From Dillenia suffruticosa (lineage: Eukaryota > Streptophyta > Magnoliopsida > Dilleniales > Dilleniaceae), in assembly GCA_033439265.1 (NCBI GenBank), contig JAVTVX010000027.1:9191001-9255000 (forward strand): 64,000 nt of DNA, given 5' to 3'. Made by a program: the position numbers and the translations under genes. The notes under the pieces were generated by a model. The model was given only the letters and a program-made list of their open reading frames with translations. It was not told the origin of the DNA and did not search any database. Positions 13,601 through 27,168 of the stretch are shown one piece after another (the first letter of the stretch is position 1; every line of letters begins with the position of its first letter).

Positions 13601-15905
13601 GAAATGAACAAATAATAGGAGATGTTAGCAAAATAATCAAAATAATCAATATGCAACATAGACAGAATCTCACCAAGCTCATGGTGCCTGTTTCAAAGGC
13701 CACTGGCTATGGTGGACCTGATTTTGAATCCTTGATGCCATTTCACAGTGAAGTAAAGTGTGACTGATAAATCCACCATCCAGTTTGCAATAGAATCGCA
13801 AAACTATCAGCCATCATCACTTTCTAAATTATCAATTGCCAAATTTTTTTCCCCATTTACCCTCCTAAGTGAGGAACAAACTTTATTAGGGTCTATAATT
13901 TACAATTATCCTATGGAAAAGGTTTCTTCGCTTGTATTGGTGGTTGACCCTTCTGATCAATTCCTCCACCCTCTTGAGATATGTTGTCCCATATAAAATT
14001 CTCTCCCAAAGAGACTCAAGAAGATACACAAACACCAGATCTCAAATCAAAACCATATGAATAACACACCCCATTGCCATTAGGAAAGGTGTTCATACTT
14101 GTATTAAACATTGCCTTTCTAACTTGGCTCTATATAAGTGTTTATCTCCTTCCTATTGATCTTTTCTCTCTTATCCATTATCAACAAATTCTGTTCCCAC
14201 CTGGCCTTGGTTGATCCAGAGTGGAAGAATGCTATGGTAGAGGAAATGAGGACCTTGGCAAAAAAAAAAAAGAAGGGGCACCTGGAAGCTAACTTTTCTT
14301 TCCTGTACCAGAAAAGATAGTAGGATGTAAATGAGGTTTTACTAATCAAGCACAAAGCCAATGGGACAGTTGAAAATTCAAAACAAGGCTCATGGCAATA
14401 GGCTTTACTCAAACTTTGGATTATCAAGAAACCGTTGATTCAAGGACCAAGACGAGTTCTATCAGAGTATTTCTGTCATCTGCAGCTAGTCTTAACTGAG
14501 ACCTTCATCAATTAGATGTAAAAAAATGCACTTTTTCATGGATACTTGGAAGAGGAAGCGTACATAAGATTTTATCAGTTTTCAGATATCAAAAGACAAA
14601 GTAAAAGGTATCTTAACTGAAGAAAGCCCTTGATGGCTTGAAATAGTTACGGAGGACTTCGTTTGACAGATTTCTAGAGCAATGATTTTGGAGAGATACA
14701 AAGAGAATAATAGAGACCATACAAGGTTCATTAAAATTGCAATAGTAAGACTACTATTCTCAGTTAGACTCAAGGCCCATCTACCAGTTCAAGTCAAACT
14801 GCTTTTAGAGTTATCAACTGTTCCTCTCACATTCAAACATTGAAATTGGAATTTGAACTTAAGTATCATAACATTTGAGAGTATTTATAGGGGGCAGATT
14901 TTACAGAGCTTCTTATACAACCACCATAGGCTACTAATACAAAGTGTGAACATCCATGTCTAATCTAGGTAACCCAAAGCTCAAAGCATCTCATTAAACA
15001 TGTGAGTTCCAAGATGAGCAAAGTGTTTACAACCATACCACCAAGAATTGAACTTGGGAACTCAGGTAAGGGAAAGCAACCATTTGGCAAAGGTTCTCCC
15101 TAATCCATTTCCGATCTATAGCTTATAATCTACAAGTGTCATGACTCAAGGAAGACCCTACCACTATTGTCATTTCCAAACCAACTACAAGATGAAGAGA
15201 GAGATCATAAAAATGTTTTAGCCCATCAGTAGATCCATGGATTCCCTTTTCCCAGTCAAAAACTCAATAGCCACCAAGCAAACAATGACCTAGGAAATAC
15301 TTAGAAAGCATCTTTCCCAACACCGCCATCTCTTAGAAAGCCTTAGAAAGGTGGGTCTGGTGAATGATTAAATAATTAAACTGGAGAAAGGGGGGCTCTT
15401 CCTAATCCCACTCTATCCATTTATCTCAAAACAATTTCAACTATTAATCAAGTAAATCATTAAAAGGGAAAATGCACTCACAGAAAAGTAATGAATTAAG
15501 TAGAAAAGGGGAAGACGAGACATACTGAATTGGACAGTTTGGAGGACAGGAAGAATTAGGTCTTTAGGGAAATGCTGAACCTTCTCAGAAGCACGTCTTT
15601 CGGAGACCAATGCCTCTTCATAGGTCAAGTTAGTCTTCCCACTCACTTTACAAGTCCAAACTCTTTGTCTATATAGATTAATCCGGTTCAAATATTCACT
15701 ATCAACAACCAAACCAAAAACAAAAATCATAACTAATCAAGAAAAAAAATATTGAACAGAAGAAAGGATCAAAAATAGAAGATAGAAGATACCGATAATC
15801 TTGAAAAATCTCTTTGGTAAAGCGAACTTGGAAAACAAGGTCACGAGGGTCCAAATCCTGAGATGGTTCTAATAGAGGAAAAGCCTTTCTTCTGAATAGA
15901 GGCAT
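7625..15905 (-). CDS. WAC-DDT-WHIM domain chromatin protein (ISWI accessory type), complete
   Basis: Ten exons in transcription order: 15905-15793, 15698-15526, 10927-10491, 10388-10343, 10095-9752, 9589-9147, 9067-8890, 8735-8574, 8494-8406 and 7775-7625. All introns are GT-AG and phases agree throughout, giving 711 codons plus TAG. The start MPLFRRKAF opens a WAC domain (residues ~1-96). A basic bipartite stretch (~227-250, STKKRR...KSKRKK) looks like a nuclear signal. A DDT domain follows (~285-350), then a WHIM1-like part (~385-440), an E/R/K-rich coiled coil, and a WHIM/WSD part with N-P-L-G-K-D-R-H-Y-N-K-Y-W (~590-635). The C-terminus reads RRSTRVRAPP. Such proteins partner ISWI remodelers (CHR11/17) in nucleosome spacing. 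By domain content it resembles the Arabidopsis DDT-WAC subunit (DDW1) or At5g08630 (inference). Intron 2 is 4.6 kb and carries RTE and Copia debris. No disabling change was seen. Confidence 0.9.
11670..12061 (+). mobile_element. 5'-truncated RTE LINE with (GTT)n tail and target duplication
   Basis: It lies in intron 2 of the - strand chromatin gene, in the opposite orientation. The frame near 11690-11800 reads L-R-W-Y-R-H-V-H then E-A-P-V-R-Q-C-E-T, the RTE ORF2 end. The 3' end is ATTTAGTGGGATCAAGG followed by GTT repeats (12035-12059). An 18-bp direct repeat with one mismatch, TGGAAGTAAATCTATGTC at 11652-11669 and TGGAGGTAAATCTATGTC at 12062-12079, brackets it as a target-site duplication. 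Confidence 0.8.
12080..14019. other. Intron 2 filler, unassigned
   Basis: No host exon is seen: the flanking exons join in frame without it. Around 13010-13150 a CT-rich stretch is followed by AGTGGTGTGCCCAGGCTAG, which could be the edge of an old LTR with a primer-binding-like site. No matching second LTR was found, so this is only a suspicion. Confidence 0.35.
14020..14820 (+). pseudogene. Copia-type reverse transcriptase remnant
   Basis: Within intron 2 of the chromatin gene, antisense to it. Broken frames read from the segment before RT (N-T-P-H-C-H near 14060) into the RT start D-P-E-W-K-N-A-M-V-E-E-M (~14210). Degraded versions of the following blocks come next: K-A-R-L-V-A-K-G-like, T-Q-T...D-Y-Q-E-T, and Q-L-D-V-K (up to ~14570). 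Several stops and frameshifts are present. No LTRs were identified. Confidence 0.7.
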
Positions 15906-16560
<655 letters not shown>

Positions 16561-17584
16561 ATGAGGTTAAATTGCTTAATTTTTCTTAAAATTAAAGAGA
16601 ATATTCTTTAAAAAAACATTATTTAAGTTTCTTTTTAAATGTTATTTTTCATACATAAGAAGTGGAATTTTTAATTTTAGCAATAAGAATTATTTTCCTA
16701 TGGCATTATATGTTACTTTTGTCATGTTTCTACTCTTATATGTATGAGATTTTTTTTTTCAACTGTAAAATTTTTTCAATTTTTTTACGAGAATAATTAT
16801 TAACCGTTAAAAATTTATACATTTTAATGCATAATTTTCATGACCCCTAGAAAATAATAGAATAACTTTCCACAAAAATAACATTGCATGCATGGATCCA
16901 TGAAGGTAGACTCTCCGAAAACCTTATCCATGCTACGTTCTTAGAAAACTAGGGTTATCTCTAAATTTTTCTAAATTTAGAGATTTTTTTAATTTTTAAT
17001 TTAAAAATTTACAAAAAATTTCAAATTCCCTTAACAATTACATGTCTAAGAAATTTCTAAAATTTGGAAAATTTTCCAAAAATCAAAAACATTTTATTTT
17101 GGAAACTTTCATATTTTGAGAAAACTTCATACCAAATACCAACGGAGGGGAGAGTATTTTCTTTGTTTTTTGTAGTCTCTCTTTTATTTTAGCATTATAT
17201 TTCTTTCATTGATATGTTATTATTTAAGCTAACATATATCATCATTTAATCTGACGTATATGACCATAAGTTAACATATTAAGCCAATATATATCATCAT
17301 TTAAGTTAACATATTAACCTAACATATCAAGCTCATCTAGTACTTATCTTAACTTGAAACGTGTGTTAATAGTGTGTATGACAACTTCATGGGAAGGAGA
17401 AGCAAAAGAAAGAAAGGGAAAGGATAGAAAAGGGAGAGAAAATGAAGTAAAATTAAAAATTACATTTGGCAAAAAAAAAATGATAAAAATGGGAGAGAAA
17501 GGGAAGTAAAATAAAAAATTACATTTAGTTATATGAGGAAAATGGATGGAATATATTTAAAAATGTACAAATTTACTGTTTTAT

Positions 17585-17830
17585 TATTTCTGAATTTCTT
17601 TTTTTTTAAAAAAAATATAGGGTACAAAAGTAAATTTAGAATTTAAAATTTTAAAAAGGAATTCTTTCCCTCAAAAACCCATTAATTTGGTTGGATTGAA
17701 AAATTAGGTCCAAAACTTTTCCCTCCAATAAATTGTTTTGTCAAGCGTATGTGGATTCTTAAAAAATCCTCTCTTTTTCACCAAAACTCTCCATCCAAAT
17801 AAATTGCGAGACAAAAGGCTAAAAAAACAA
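17585..17830. repeat. Interspersed repeat, copy A
   Basis: It shares a recognisable order of phrases with 21215-21455: GTACAAAAGTAAATTTA, then GGATTGAAAAATTA, CCAAAAC.TTTCC, AATTGTTTTG..AA.CGTA, and TTAAAAAATCC with ACCAAAACTC. The copies are clearly diverged. It may be a fragment of a DNA transposon or LTR; class unknown. Confidence 0.5.
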
Positions 17831-18453
17831 GATCTCTTTAAAAGGGGGAAAAATGCAAACATGGAGTTATTTGCCTTAGCTACACCAAAGACCAATCCTC
17901 CGGCAAAAACCTACCACCACACGCTTGCAGTCTAAAATGTACGTACACCCAACTTTTGAACCTACAAAGAGCGTTTCCAAAACCACATTCACTATCATAG
18001 ATCATCATTCATATGTTTCTCCACCATAGAGATGGCAAAAAAACTAAATAGAAATGAAAAGAGAGAGAGACAGAGACCGCTCACCAAAGTCCTTTCCGAT
18101 TCACAGAGGAGGGGTGAGATCTAGGCCTCGGAAGCACTTGGAAAATACCTGCAAGGCATGGAAAATGATTGGGTTTAGCTTATATCTCAAAATTGCTTGA
18201 TTGATTTCAAGAGATGCGAAGAAAACCCTCACCTCCTAATCGAGAACAAAGAGAGAGAAAAATAAGATCGAAAGAGAGAGAGAGAGTGATCAAACCTCAT
18301 ATTCAAAGAGAAAAATGAGAGATTACCTGAGATTGAAATTCGAAGAGAGAAATCTTTGTCAAATTCTAAAAGAGAAAGAGAGAGATGGATTTGATGAAAC
18401 TATCAAGAGCAAAGAGACTCTAAAAACGCTAATTTACATGGACAAAGAATAGA

Positions 18454-18485
<32 letters not shown>
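18454..18485. repeat. (TA)n microsatellite
   Basis: A run of about 16 TA units just upstream of the LTR that begins at 18518. Confidence 0.9.
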
Positions 18486-18487
<2 letters not shown>

Positions 18488-18517
18488 AACCTCATATTCA
18501 AAGAAAGAAAATGATAG

Positions 18518-20560
18518 TGTTGGTAAATGCCCATAAGAGGAATTTTAGTAATTTTGGGATAATGGGGTAACTCTCATTACTCATTAAGCAGCCCATTTAT
18601 TTCCCATAATGACTCCCTAATTAAGCTTGGAATGTGCCCTACATGAAGGGGCTCTCTTTTCTTCAATTGAGAGAATGGTAGACAAAAAAAAAAATAGGAA
18701 CAATTTTTTTTAGAGCAAGCACACATGATCCCTTAGAGAGAAAGATCCATTGAGGGTTTGGAAAAATTCCGAGTAGGGAATTTTCTGTGTCACTTTCGTT
18801 ATCAGACTTTGGGTTGAAGTGTTGTTGCATAGTGATGATGGTTCGATCTCGGGATCACCATCCCGACTGAGCAATCTATTTGAGAGATTTAGCGATTCGG
18901 TTGAATTTTTGAAAACCTACACATTGGGGTATTTCCTAAAAATTCCGAACTATTTAATTTTGCTTTTGTATGTGCATTTTGTGCTAATTAAATCTAACAT
19001 TAGTATCAGAGCGATACTAGATTTAATAAAAAAAAAAAATTGAAAAAATTTTGAAAATTTTTTGAATTTTTTTTGAATTTTTTTTGAATTTTTTTTTGAA
19101 TTTTTTTTGAAATTTTTTGGATACAAAATGTGTAGGGTAAAAAATTTTAGGATCCGAATCACGGATAAATTTCGTGAATTCGAGAATATCATGTGAATAC
19201 CCATGGTCCCATAATCATTAAAATGATTTTTGTTGAATTTTCCGATTATGTTAAGCCCATGAAAAGTTCAGTCAAATTTTTTGACTGTACAGATTTTAAA
19301 ATTTTAGATCTATCGCTTTAAAGAGAAAATTGATATGTGATAATGGTTTATGCGTATTCCTCATACTTGGAACTACATTTTGATGCATTTAATTATGAGT
19401 TTCGGTTGCCGAAAATTGAGTTTGAAAAATGGCTGTGAAGGGCCGAAACTTTGAATATTTGATTTGTCGAGATTAGAACCTAAAGCCAACTAAAATCAAG
19501 TTAAGGATGGTTGGATAATATTTAATAGCAATTTTTTAGTAAAAACCACTTGAAAATTCGACCAGAAAAGCATTTTCTAGCATTTGGGTCAAGAGGACCC
19601 GTTGCAGAAGCCATCCGGCAGAAAAGACCCAACCTAGAATCACGGGCACTTGCAATGCACGCACGACAAGGCTCATGAAGCCCGAGGGAGCAGGCGCGTG
19701 AGATGTACGTACAGGGATGGAGTGTAAAGCTAGCACGTGAAGTTCACACGCTATGAGGTGTGTGAATAGTGTCATGTTTATCCGGGTCAGAGTGGACCCG
19801 GGTCTAAGCCCCGACCCGCGTCCCGACTCGGGATGCAACTCGAGCATGCGTGAAGGCACGTAGCAGACACTCTGCGTGTCAAGCACATGCAACAGCATGC
19901 TCCTGGGGCATGGGGGTGTGTGGTAGCGCTTAGAGCTCCGCCGCTAATATGTGGCGGTGAGTGGGAATCCCGACGGCATGTCAGGCTGCTCTAAATTGCT
20001 TTTTCCAAATTTTTGAGGGTCTCACCTCCATATTTGAGACTTTTGTGGATTTTTGTATACCAAATCTAGGTCCATATGGTAAGATATGATTTCGGGTTGT
20101 GATGTATGGTGTCCGTTGACTTATACGCTCGCTTTGGAGTTTATATTCGAATCATTTGAGATTTATTAATTTGAAGGGTACACAAAATATGAGAGCAAGT
20201 ATTACTAAGTCACTGAAATCTCTCTTACTGTATTTAGGACAGTCATATTGGATTTTTGTAAAGAGAATAAACTAAATGGTGACATTTATGAGATTTTACA
20301 CCGCTACATTCAATTTGTTCTCGAGAAGTAAAATCTACATGAGATTTTGAGGAACGAGATGATGGGTTCCGGGAAGGGTACCGCACCTCAAGATAGATGG
20401 GATAAGGAGGTTTAACATATGTAAAAGAAAAGAATAGCCAAGTATGAAGATGGCGACTAATAGTTTCACATGATGTTGAAACCAAAATTGTACTTCACTA
20501 TTGTTAACACTATGCATTAAAATATAAAGTGTTTTGACAACTTGTTTTTCCGTCGAAACC
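18518..20560 (+). mobile_element. 5' part of a Copia-like LTR retrotransposon
   Basis: A candidate 5' LTR at 18518-18999 (482 bp) begins TGTTGG and ends CTAACA. It is followed immediately by TAGTATCAGAGC, one base off the tRNA-Met-type primer binding site TGGTATCAGAGC. The leader holds a run of T8GAA-type tandem units (19040-19115) and an unusually GC-rich stretch (19590-19990). Around 20200-20480 broken frames read like a Copia gag start (NKLNGDIYE, then W-D-K-E-V). No pol and no second LTR are visible, so it is a 3'-deleted copy. Confidence 0.55.
19040..19115. repeat. Short tandem repeat of T-runs separated by GAA
   Basis: Five or six units of about 11 bp (TTTTTTTTGAA, with length variation in the T run) in the leader of the LTR element. 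Slippage is the likely origin. Confidence 0.8.
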
Positions 20561-21599
20561 CACTTTCTCTTTCTAAAAGAGTAAACAAATTCAAGAAAGT
20601 TTGTGGTTCTATTTTTACTATCTTTCGGCTTTCTTTACTATTTGTTATTCGACGTAAAATTTCCTGTTGATTCTTATTCTTTTAAGACTCATTATTGCAC
20701 TAAGTATTCTCTTACAAGATTGCATTCGAAGAAAAAGTCAAACAATAATAATGTATAGCAATGCAGCAACTATCATAAGATGAATACATAATTTTTTATA
20801 ATATGATTTTTTTTTCTAATTTCTTAACTATTTATCTATGAAACATAAATATTTTATCAATAAAAACAAATCTAATTATATGCAATATAAAAATAAAAAA
20901 GTAAAATCATTAAAATCATTAAAATTAGAGTAAAAATAATAAACTATTAGATGACAACTAAATAAACAATGAAACTAATCTAACTAAAAGGAGAGTTGAG
21001 CAAGAGTAAAAGTAATAGCAGTTAAAAATTGCTGCCTCATATGCAAAAAGGATTTTATTAACAATAAGATATGGCAATAATATAGCAATAGTCGATTGAA
21101 ATCAAATTGAAAAAGAATAGATTACAAAATGCTAAGAAGGTAGAAAGGTGAATGAGAAAGAGAGAGTTGAGCAAGAAGAGATATATGCTGAATTTAGATT
21201 ACAATTGAAAGGCTTTTTTATTATATTTTTGAAATAAAGTGTATAAAAGTAAATTTAACATTTATAATTTTAAGAGAAAATCTCTCTTTTATCGATTTGA
21301 TAGGATTAAAAAATTAAATTTGAAACCCTCCAAAACCTTTCCATCTTATTAAAACTCTCGAAAATCTTTCCTTCTAATTAATTATTTTGCTAAACGTAGG
21401 TGGGTTTTTTAAAAACCCATCATTTCGTATCAAAATCCTTCGTCTAGATGGACTACAAAGGTCCAATACTTAGTATACTAAGCCCTAAAAATAAAACTAA
21501 CCTAGCATGGACAACAAACAAAATACAAACACACACGTAAGTGAGTTCATATATTGACGTCATGCTTATGCAATAAAAATTTAAGTAAATGTGAAAATG
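20561..21599. other. Unassigned AT-rich DNA
   Basis: No coding potential was recognised. It contains copy B of the interspersed repeat and may include the 3' LTR or flank of the gypsy element on its right, which could not be shown. Confidence 0.4.
21215..21455. repeat. Interspersed repeat, copy B
   Basis: A diverged relative of 17585-17830 in the same orientation, recognisable by the shared series of short phrases. The two copies lie 3.6 kb apart, on either side of the Copia fragment at 18.5-20.6 kb. Confidence 0.5.
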
Positions 21600-24549
21600 G
21601 TTCCTAGGGTTTTCTATTTCACATCTCATATAGGTAAAGTGGATAAAACTAACCTATAAGCTAAAATGCCAACTTTATCCAAGATCACAGACGGACCCAT
21701 GTTTCTTTCCAAAACAAAACACTCCACCGATTAGTGAAATTTTGATAAATACCTTCTCCCCATTATCGAACTCAAGTTCCTGACACATTTATCAGCATAA
21801 ATTTTCTAGTAGGATTAAGGTGTCTTAAGTTTCTCACAAATAATGATCACTTTCTCAATGATCTCTTATAAATAAACTAATCCCATACTAGGCCCCAACT
21901 ATTCCTATACCTACTATTTCTCATCAACCTTATCATAATATAAGGGAGTTCTATATCAATGATCATACAAAGTCTCAAATGGTGCAATCTCAGTGCTTGA
22001 TAGTAACTATTGTTATAAACAAACTCAATCAGCATCAACGTTTTTCTCAACTACCATTGAGTTCACATACACAAGCTCTTGACATATCCTCTGGTGTCTG
22101 GATAGTCATCTCTGACTAGACATCAGTCTGAGTATGATAAGTAGTAGAAAAGTCAAGTCTAGCTCCCAACTATGCTCACAAACTCTGCTAAAACTAGGAC
22201 ACAAAACTGTGCATCTCTATCATAGATTATAGAAATTGGCATCTCATGTAAATGAATATCTTCTCCACATATATCCGGGTAAAATTATTTAATGGGTTAC
22301 TCATGGCTATGACAATAAAATGCATAGACTTTGTAAGTCGGTTAACAACTATGCAAATGGTATGACAATCCCTTGGGAGTACTCGATAAATGCGATATAA
22401 AGTCTATAGTGATGTACTTCCACTTCCGCTCAGGAATCTCAACAGTTCAAGCAAATCAACTAGCCTTTGGCATTTCAACTTTGATCTGTTGACATGTCCA
22501 ACAATGACGAACAAATTTGACTGTATCTTTCTTCGTACCAAACTACTAACAGTAAACATAGAGATCTCTATACATCTTTGTCATATGGAGATAAACGAAA
22601 AATGATAAATTATGTGTCTCCTCAAGGATCAACTATCTCAAACCTTAGGTCTCGAGAATAGTCACTCGGTCCATAAACTTAATTATACATTGAGCCAAAG
22701 TTAAAGGGGCATCGCGCCTTTTGAAACTTCCTCCCTCAATTTGAGCATCCCCTCCTTAACATGATGAGCATCCACTATCCTATCAAGCAAAGTTGGCCAA
22801 ACCACGAATCTAGCAAGCAGACAATCTCGGTCAGTCACCTCTGTATAAATAAATCGGTCAAATTGAGATAACAAATCATAAGCCCTCAATCTTAGAGTAG
22901 CTAAGGAAGCAGTTGACTTGCAATTGAGAGCATCTACAACCACATTTACTTTGTTTAGATGATAGTTAATGGAAACATCATAATCTTTTAGTAACTCGAG
23001 TCACCTTCTCTATCTCAAATTAAGTTCCTTCTATGTAAAAAAATATATACTTAAAACTTCGATGGTTAGTGAAGATCTCATAATACTCGTCATATAATTA
23101 ATGTCTCAAAATCTTGAGTGTAAACACAATAACAACTAACTCAAGATCATGTGTGAAGTAGTTGTCATCATGTGGCTTTAATAGTCTTGAAGCATAAGTA
23201 ATAACTCAGTTGTCTTGTATCTGAACAAAACTCAAACACATCCTTGAGGCATCACTATAGATCACATACCCAGAGTCTAGTGTCGGCAAATCTAGGATCG
23301 GTATGATGACAAGTTTCTCCATCAACGTCTAAAAACTAGCCTTACACTTATCATCCTGAACGAACATAACCATTTTTTTCGTTAATCAATGAGATAGCTC
23401 AGCAATTAGAGAGAAACCATCAACAAAATGCCTAAAATGACAGCTAACCCTAGAAAGTAGTGCACCTCAGTCACATCGATTAGCCTCAGTTAATCCATGA
23501 TAGGTGAAATCTTTTTCGATCCACTCACAAACCATCACTTGATATATTTTGTCCAAGGAAAGACAACTCCTGAGTCAAAACTCATATTTCTCTAACTTAA
23601 CATAGAGCTTTTCCTTCCTTAATGTTTGAAAGACCAGATGGAGGTGATGCTCGTACTCGATTGTGATTCAGGAGTAAACTAGTATATTATTGATGAAAAC
23701 CACAACAACGTCATCCATGTAAGGTCTAAATACCTGATTCATTAAATCTATAAACACATTACGCATTCGTTAACCCAAACATCAAAACCAAGAACTCATA
23801 ATGTTCATTCCATGTGCAGATGTTGTTTTAGGTATGTCCTCCTCCCAAATGTGAATCTGATGGCAACCTAATCTAAGGTCCATTTTGGAGAACACTGAGA
23901 TACCCTTTAATTGATCAAACAAGTCATCTACTCAGGATAACAGATACTTATTCTTGATAGAGGCTTGGTTCAACTTGCGATAATTGATGCAGAGTTGAAA
24001 GGAACCATCATTTTTTCTTTACAAATAGAATTGATATTCCCCAAGGTGATACACTAGGAAATTCCTTAGGAAACACATCTAAAAACTCACGAACTACTAG
24101 CATATTAGTCAACTAAGCTGAGTCTTGCTGATCTATTAACAACCCTGACATTCTATTGACAACAGCCGTGTAACCTAGATATAAGAAACTAGTGGTGCCC
24201 TCACAAATTCATCCTAACAAGCAAAATATTTGAAGATTGACCTGGTGGAGTTAAACTCACAATACCCAGAATCACCCAAGTTTGTTATATCAAATGGCAT
24301 CAAATCGACCACGAAATCATAACCTTAACTCATCCATTACCGGAACCTTATCACCCATTGGTATAAAAACCCACTACATGGATCCAACTCCTTGGAAGCA
24401 ATAGGTAAATGCATAATGAATATGAATGCAACAAATGAATGCAATGCTCCTCCATCAATCAACACACAGATGGCATGACCAAACAAGTTCATCATACTTG
24501 TAATAACATCCGGGGATGCTTTTGCCTTTTTTGTTAAGGAGTGCAACAC
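21600..24549 (-). pseudogene. Decayed Ty3/gypsy pol (protease to integrase)
   Basis: Read on the - strand, fragments appear in correct pol order. First comes an aspartic protease piece (24549-24340, V-L-I-D-G-G-A-L-H-S-F in place of the usual D-T-G-A). Reverse transcriptase pieces follow (~24100-23300, for example V-V-R-E-F-L-D-V-F-P). The RNase H to linker segment is at 22943-22701, with V-V-D-A-L-N-C-K-S-T-A-S-L in place of the usual A-D-A-L-S-R-K. Integrase pieces are at ~22450-22000 and an integrase C-terminal piece lies at ~21800-21600. Many stops and frameshifts show it is dead. LTRs were not identified. Confidence 0.75.
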
Positions 24550-27168
24550 TCAAATAGCAAATCGTCACATAAATACTGATTATTTACTTGATTACGTAAT
24601 TTATTGGGATTAAATTCTCATATTTAAAAATGTCATGTATGATGAATTTTATAATTCAAAAGACTACTAATTACCTATAATATTACCAGACTTTTTGATA
24701 ACCTCCTAGTAGGATGTTTTGGGTATAGACAACGAAGTTAGCCAATAATGGATCATACAAGCTCTTTTGCTCTTATGATGTTTTTTATTGACTCTCTTTT
24801 TCACACACTCTCTCTCTATATATATACATATATTGTTGTAGTAATATATAAAATCAGAAAGAACTCTACCAAAGTTTTCTTTTCAAGCACTTGTTTATTA
24901 TAATTTAGTTTCAAACCTTAAAGATCCAACTTATATATTAAATTCTCCTTTTATAGCTTGTTTCAAAGAGGGCATTCATTATTATATAGTTCAACTATAG
25001 GCATTCATCATAATGATATGTGATTGAAAGTTGTTTTGATGTTTAGAATGCTAGATTTAACATTACGAGGGCTGTTCCAAGTTTATCCACTAAAACGATG
25101 AAAATTAATTCAAGTTGCTTGCTATATGTTGTGCAATTTTGTTCAAATGGAAGATAGATGTGATAAATTATTTACAAAATATGGCAAAGAATAAATATCT
25201 CATAAGAATAACAGCGACATGGTGCAAGATGGCTTTCAAGAAAATAATTTTCAATAACTCGAAAAGTTATTGTAGATCAACTATGGAATTGACTCTAATA
25301 ATAATCATTGATATTCATTTAAAATTTGATCAGTGGAATCCTTACAGTTAAACCAAAAAGATCGGTATTAAAATGTTTATATATTTGATAAATTCAAAAC
25401 TTTGCTCCAGGCCTAATTGTGTGAGATTGTTTGGCTTTCGTGTAGGAATTCATAGTGAATCTTTTTTTTTTCTATAAGAGAATAGTTTAGTGGTTATAAT
25501 TCGTTCTCCTAATTTTGAGATCTAGAATTTAAATTTTTATATAACAAAAAAAAAAGTGAATCTTTTTTTGTTGTGGGAGGGTTAGTAAATGACGTGGATT
25601 GTTTGTAAGCTTGAGCTTCACATTCCTTGTCTGAATTTAGAGAGTGACTAGCCCCCTCGTGCTGTTCTCATGTCATGCCTTGTGATTTTGTTTATTTTAC
25701 TAATGCTTCTCTTTCCCAAAAATAAAAAAAAATCTTTGAAAAGAATTTCAAATGTGAGAATGATATTACATGCATTTATTTGTTTTTTGGTATAAACCAT
25801 CATAACCACATTATATCCAATTAAATTTAGTTTAACCCTTAAGGGATAAAATTCTCTTGTCATTTATTTTTTTCATATATATAAGATTTTAATATGAAAT
25901 TTTATTTAAGAAGGATCAACCATTGGACCGATTAGACATTGATATATAATTTGTATATATAAAATTAAATAAAAATACCAATTTAGTCTGGCACAATAAG
26001 AATGCTAAATTTGATGAGGCAAAATAATTTAGAAAAGATTATTAATTCCATATTGTTAAGGATAATTTTAAACATAGGTTAATTATATACACAATTTCAA
26101 TTTCTTTTCATTTTTCTCTAAACAAAAAATATTTTAAATGCTTTTTTGAATTTGTTAACCAGAAAAAAATGGTCTAAAGTTTTGTTAATAAACATGTTTT
26201 CAAAATTTTTAATTGAAAAATAAAAACAAAAAATAGAGTAAAAAAGAGTAAACTTATTTTTATTTATCGAATGATATTATAAATTTTAATTTTAAGAGTC
26301 TTATTTGTTCAAAAATATTAACATGAGTTTCTCTTCTTTATTAATAATTATTTATAAATTTGCTATTTTTGTAAATTAAAATTTTTATTTTTTCTTTACA
26401 TAAATAAATTAATATTTTCTTTAATTTTTATGATATTAATATTGGCAATACAAAATATGAGAAAAGAAATATTGAGGGAACAACGATGCATGCAAAAAAG
26501 GGTAAGAAAGGGGGCAAGACTAGACAAGAGAAGATGAGGATACAGTTGACATGTGGTCGGCCACGTGTTGAGAACATGTAAGAACAAGTATGATGGAGTC
26601 CATTACACGTCCATTTTTGCTTTACACGGCAACCACCAAATTGCATCGACGACCAAAATCCCTAAATCTTAAAAAAAAATATAAATAATTTTTCAACCGT
26701 TCACAATTGGTATAATTAAATTTTTATTTAATAGAAATTTATATTTTTAAAATAAAATTTTAAATTTAAATTTTATATATAATAAAAATAGATGTAAAGA
26801 GAGTTTTATTAAATTATATTTAATCGTTATTATTAAATTAATTTTATAAAAAATCAAATTATTAGTATAATTGAAATAATTTAAATAAATATTTAATTAA
26901 AATTTAATAAAATATGTAAACAAGAATTATCTTCTGTAAAAAAGATTTTATTATTTATATTAATATTATTAATCTTAAATTATATGAAATTATTATATTT
27001 TTAACATCATAATTAAAATTTTGTACTAATAATTAAATTTATTAAATTTTAATATTATAATCAGTATAATTCCTTCGATTCCAAAACCTTCCCCGTTTCC
27101 TGGCGGCCGAAGGCCGTCAGTTTCTCACACTTCCCCCGGAATTCTCGTGATCTCAAAACCGAAAGAAA
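24550..27168. other. AT-rich intergenic DNA upstream of the ORP gene
   Basis: No gene is supported. 26650-27060 is extremely AT-rich, right before the ORP promoter. A stretch near 25470-25545 (ATAGTTTAGTGGTTATAATTC...) faintly recalls a tRNA-derived SINE head but lacks a proper B box. Confidence 0.5.
26561..26568. promoter_or_regulatory. G-box / ABRE-like CCACGTGT
   Basis: A palindromic CACGTG core about 690 bp upstream of the ORP start codon, within a less AT-rich island (26500-26645). Such sites bind bZIP and bHLH factors in plants. Its use here is inference. Confidence 0.3.

Larger units (their letters stand above)
16561..18517. other. Intergenic AT-rich DNA with repeat fragments
   Basis: No gene is supported. 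It contains repeated ACATATATCATCATTTAA-like phrases near 17220-17330 and an interspersed repeat at 17585-17830. GA-rich stretches (18058-18380) and a TA microsatellite (18454-18485) follow. Confidence 0.5.

Noticed and set aside
25465-25545. tRNA-like or SINE-like head
   Set aside because: A weak box A-like phrase only; the B-box position reads GATCTAGAATTTAA, which lacks the required GGTTCGA core, and no cloverleaf could be drawn.
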